From a bacterium (lineage in GTDB: Bacteria > Actinomycetota > Acidimicrobiia > Spongiisociales > ZC4RG35): 64,000 bases of DNA. The stretch covers positions 1 to 64,000 of the forward strand of contig JAHEJW010000006.1 in NCBI GenBank assembly GCA_024638655.1. The letters run 5' to 3'. The notes under the pieces are model-generated. The model made no database searches. It saw only the letters and a program-made list of their open reading frames with translations, and was not told the origin of the DNA. The number at the start of each line of letters is the position of its first letter. The stretch's first letter is position 1. The translations under genes were made by a program, and so were the position numbers. Positions 62,103 through 64,000 of the stretch are shown piece by piece.

Positions 62103-64000
62103 GTCAGGTGGCGGGAATCGCGGGATTGGTGATGGTCATCACCCGGCTGGGACGTCTGCTTCAGTCCGGACCCGAGATCGTCCAGTGGGAGCTCATCCTG
62201 GTGGCATCGGTCTTTCTCGGTGCGGTCATATGGTGGCTGCTCGAGCAGCTGTCACTCACGCGTTCGATTGCGATAGCCATCTTCGCCGCCGCCGGCCTGA
62301 TTCTGTTGATTCGGATCAGTGTTCCGATGACCCTCATCGGAGGGATACTCCCGTCGGTGGAGACGCCGGGAGCCCTGGCCGACGAGATGGTCAGCGCCTT
62401 TCGGATAATCCGATCCGGGGTGCCTCCCGTGCTGCCGACAGAGGGAATCGTCGCCATCCTGGCGATGGTGATGTGGGCGTTGGGAGCCCTCTATTCATGG
62501 GGTCTCAGCGTTGGGCCGGTCGGTGCCCTGACGCTCCCATCGCTCGTCGTCTATCTGCAGTTCGCCGTCTTCGATCGCATCGGCGCAGGGCTCGGCTGGA
62601 TGACGCTTGCCGCGGGTCTGCTCGTAGCGACGATCATCTCTGTTGCCCTGGACCGGCGATCCGAAACAGGTCGCGCCCGCGATGCCGAGGGTCGTACGAT
62701 GCCGAGACGATCGCTGCCCGGATCGATCACGATGGCGGGATCGATCGCACTGGTTGCGCTTCTGGCGGCATCCACGATCGGGGGAATCCCCTCTGAGTAC
62801 GGCAACATCCCCTGGCGATCAGGTGGGAGTGGCTTCGGAGCAGAAGGTGGGCGCATATCCTTCGACCGCTTCGTCGACCTGCGGCAACGGCTGATCAATC
62901 GGAGCAACGAGGTGGTATTCCGAGCCACGCTGGGCGAAGGCGCACCGCCACCAGAGTCGCTGTACTGGCGTATGGAAACGCTCGACGTCTTCGATGGTGT
63001 CGGTTGGAGTCGGTCCTCGGGGAGCATCCGCAACTACGAGTCCGATGGAGATGTCGGCGCCGACTACCTCCGATATCAGGGAAGCAGCGCCGACGTGCTG
63101 CAAATGGTCCAGGTGCAGGCGCTGGCCGAGACGAGGGTGCCAACGGCCGGAGTCGCAACCGAGATACACCAGCTCTCCAGCCGCCGGGCGATCGATCCTC
63201 TGGCCTTTCGGGTGGCTCAGGATGCGTCGGTTGTCTACCCACCCGTTTTGAGAGAAGGCGATATCTACCAGATTCGCGCCCTGTATCCCGACTACGACGC
63301 CGACCTTGGTGTGCTCGCATCCAACAACACGGGAGAACTGAGCCCGATGTTCCAGGCCGCCTCGAGTGAGGGCGTGTTCCCCGTTCTGGCAGAGCAACGT
63401 GACATCTCAATTGAGAGCCCGCCCGATCTGGACTTCTACATCGCACTTCCGGAGGACACTCCTCTGACCCTCCGGGGTGTCGCCGCATCTGTCACCCGGG
63501 GGGCGACCACCGATTTCGAGCAGGCATGGATGCTCGAGCACTGGTTCCGCAACAGCGGGACGTTCGAGTACTCCACGGAGGTGAGCACGGGCCATGACTC
63601 CCTCGTCCTGGAGGAATGGCTGAGCGACCCGACCAGCCAGAACTACCGAACCGGCTACTGCGAGCAATTCGCCACGTCGATGGCGGTCCTGGGACGAATG
63701 CTGAACATCCCGAGCCGGGTTGTCCTCGGATTCACACCTGGGGAGGTCACGTCTCAGGACGTGATCCAGGTCAGAGACACCAACGCCCACGCTTGGGTGG
63801 AGATGTGGATGCCGGAAGTGGGATGGGTTCAATTCGACCCCACCCCACGGGGCGAGTTCCTGCCAGAGAGCCTCACCGCCGGATTCGATCCCGATGAGTT
63901 CGTCGACGACCCCGGATTCCCCGACTCCTTGGCGGGAGAGATCAATCCACCCGATGCCGGCAACGCCACCGGCATAGAGGACATCCCGCCCGCCACCGGT
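62087..64000 (+). CDS. Transglutaminase-like membrane protein (TgpA type, 3' end outside window)
   Basis: 638 codons are visible and the frame is open at the right edge. N-terminal helices span residues about 1-260 with a DUF3488-like arrangement. An extracytoplasmic domain carries the transglutaminase core: Cys in RTGYCEQFATSMAVLG, His in DTNAHAWVEMW and Asp in QFDPTPRGEF, the expected catalytic triad. It closes the moxR-DUF58-tgpA operon; the ATG overlaps the DUF58 gene by 16 nt. A DUF4129 domain may follow outside the window. Confidence 0.92.
   Translation, partial: MGRRIGQVAGIAGLVMVITRLGRLLQSGPEIVQWELILVASVFLGAVIWWLLEQLSLTRSIAIAIFAAAGLILLIRISVPMTLIGGILPSVETPGALADEMVSAFRIIRSGVPPVLPTEGIVAILAMVMWALGALYSWGLSVGPVGALTLPSLVVYLQFAVFDRIGAGLGWMTLAAGLLVATIISVALDRRSETGRARDAEGRTMPRRSLPGSITMAGSIALVALLAASTIGGIPSEYGNIPWRSGGSGFGAEGGRISFDRFVDLRQRLINRSNEVVFRATLGEGAPPPESLYWRMETLDVFDGVGWSRSSGSIRNYESDGDVGADYLRYQGSSADVLQMVQVQALAETRVPTAGVATEIHQLSSRRAIDPLAFRVAQDASVVYPPVLREGDIYQIRALYPDYDADLGVLASNNTGELSPMFQAASSEGVFPVLAEQRDISIESPPDLDFYIALPEDTPLTLRGVAASVTRGATTDFEQAWMLEHWFRNSGTFEYSTEVSTGHDSLVLEEWLSDPTSQNYRTGYCEQFATSMAVLGRMLNIPSRVVLGFTPGEVTSQDVIQVRDTNAHAWVEMWMPEVGWVQFDPTPRGEFLPESLTAGFDPDEFVDDPGFPDSLAGEINPPDAGNATGIEDIPPATG

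Overview
The window is GC-rich and densely packed. It looks like a chromosomal core region of an actinobacterium, most likely of Acidimicrobiia type; that placement is inference from gene order and family traits. Supporting points are the polA-rpsA neighbourhood, the run ftsZ-pgeF-yggS-sepF-yggT-divIVA with ileS, a TraR-type protein, lspA and rluD nearby, a tandem pair of ArsA-like ATPases, a MurE with the meso-DAP motif DNPR, and a DnaE-type replicase. I see no rRNA genes, CRISPR arrays, prophage or insertion sequences. Many neighbouring genes overlap by 4 nt (ATGA, GTGA and, unusually often, TTGA), and several convergent genes overlap at their 3' ends.

Layout. 1-10.4 kb: a NarL-type sensor kinase (cut by the window edge) and regulator, two small Flp pilins, and on the other strand a Tad/Flp pilus operon (cpaB-cpaE-cpaF-tadB-tadC plus a polytopic membrane protein) in which TadB carries an extra VWA domain. 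10.7-15.5 kb: rpsA and polA; two nearly identical inverted ~49-bp hairpin repeats flank polA; a small coiled-coil gene and tRNA-Leu(CAA) follow. 15.6-29.5 kb: housekeeping genes: amidohydrolase, OmpR/HK pair, YgfZ, CcdA, MFS, MATE, Nth, EamA, folA-thyA, ArsA pair, HAD phosphatase. 29.5-42 kb: dnaE, rhomboid protease, rluD-lspA-traR-DUF167, divergent ileS, then divIVA-yggT-sepF-yggS-pgeF.

42-56.3 kb: a nearly complete division and cell-wall cluster, mraZ-rsmH-ftsL-ftsI-murE-mraY-murD-ftsW-murG-murC-murB-ftsQ-ftsZ, read toward lower coordinates. murF is missing from its usual place. The mraZ promoter (TTGACA-17-CATAGT) overlaps GTGG boxes repeated every 10 bp, the expected MraZ operator. A 17-bp perfect hairpin between mraZ and rsmH covers the rsmH Shine-Dalgarno and start codon. 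The division genes and their neighbours sepF, yggT and divIVA form one functional block: precursor synthesis (Mur enzymes, MraY), septal polymerisation (FtsW, FtsI), and Z-ring assembly and placement (FtsZ, SepF, DivIVA).

56.3-64 kb: a GNAT acetyltransferase, several uncharacterised small proteins, an HNH nuclease, and a MoxR-DUF58-transglutaminase operon cut by the right edge. The best leads for something undescribed are the rsmH start-codon hairpin, the polA-flanking repeat pair, the VWA-TadB fusion, the unusual IleRS signature motifs and the cysteine-paired FtsI.
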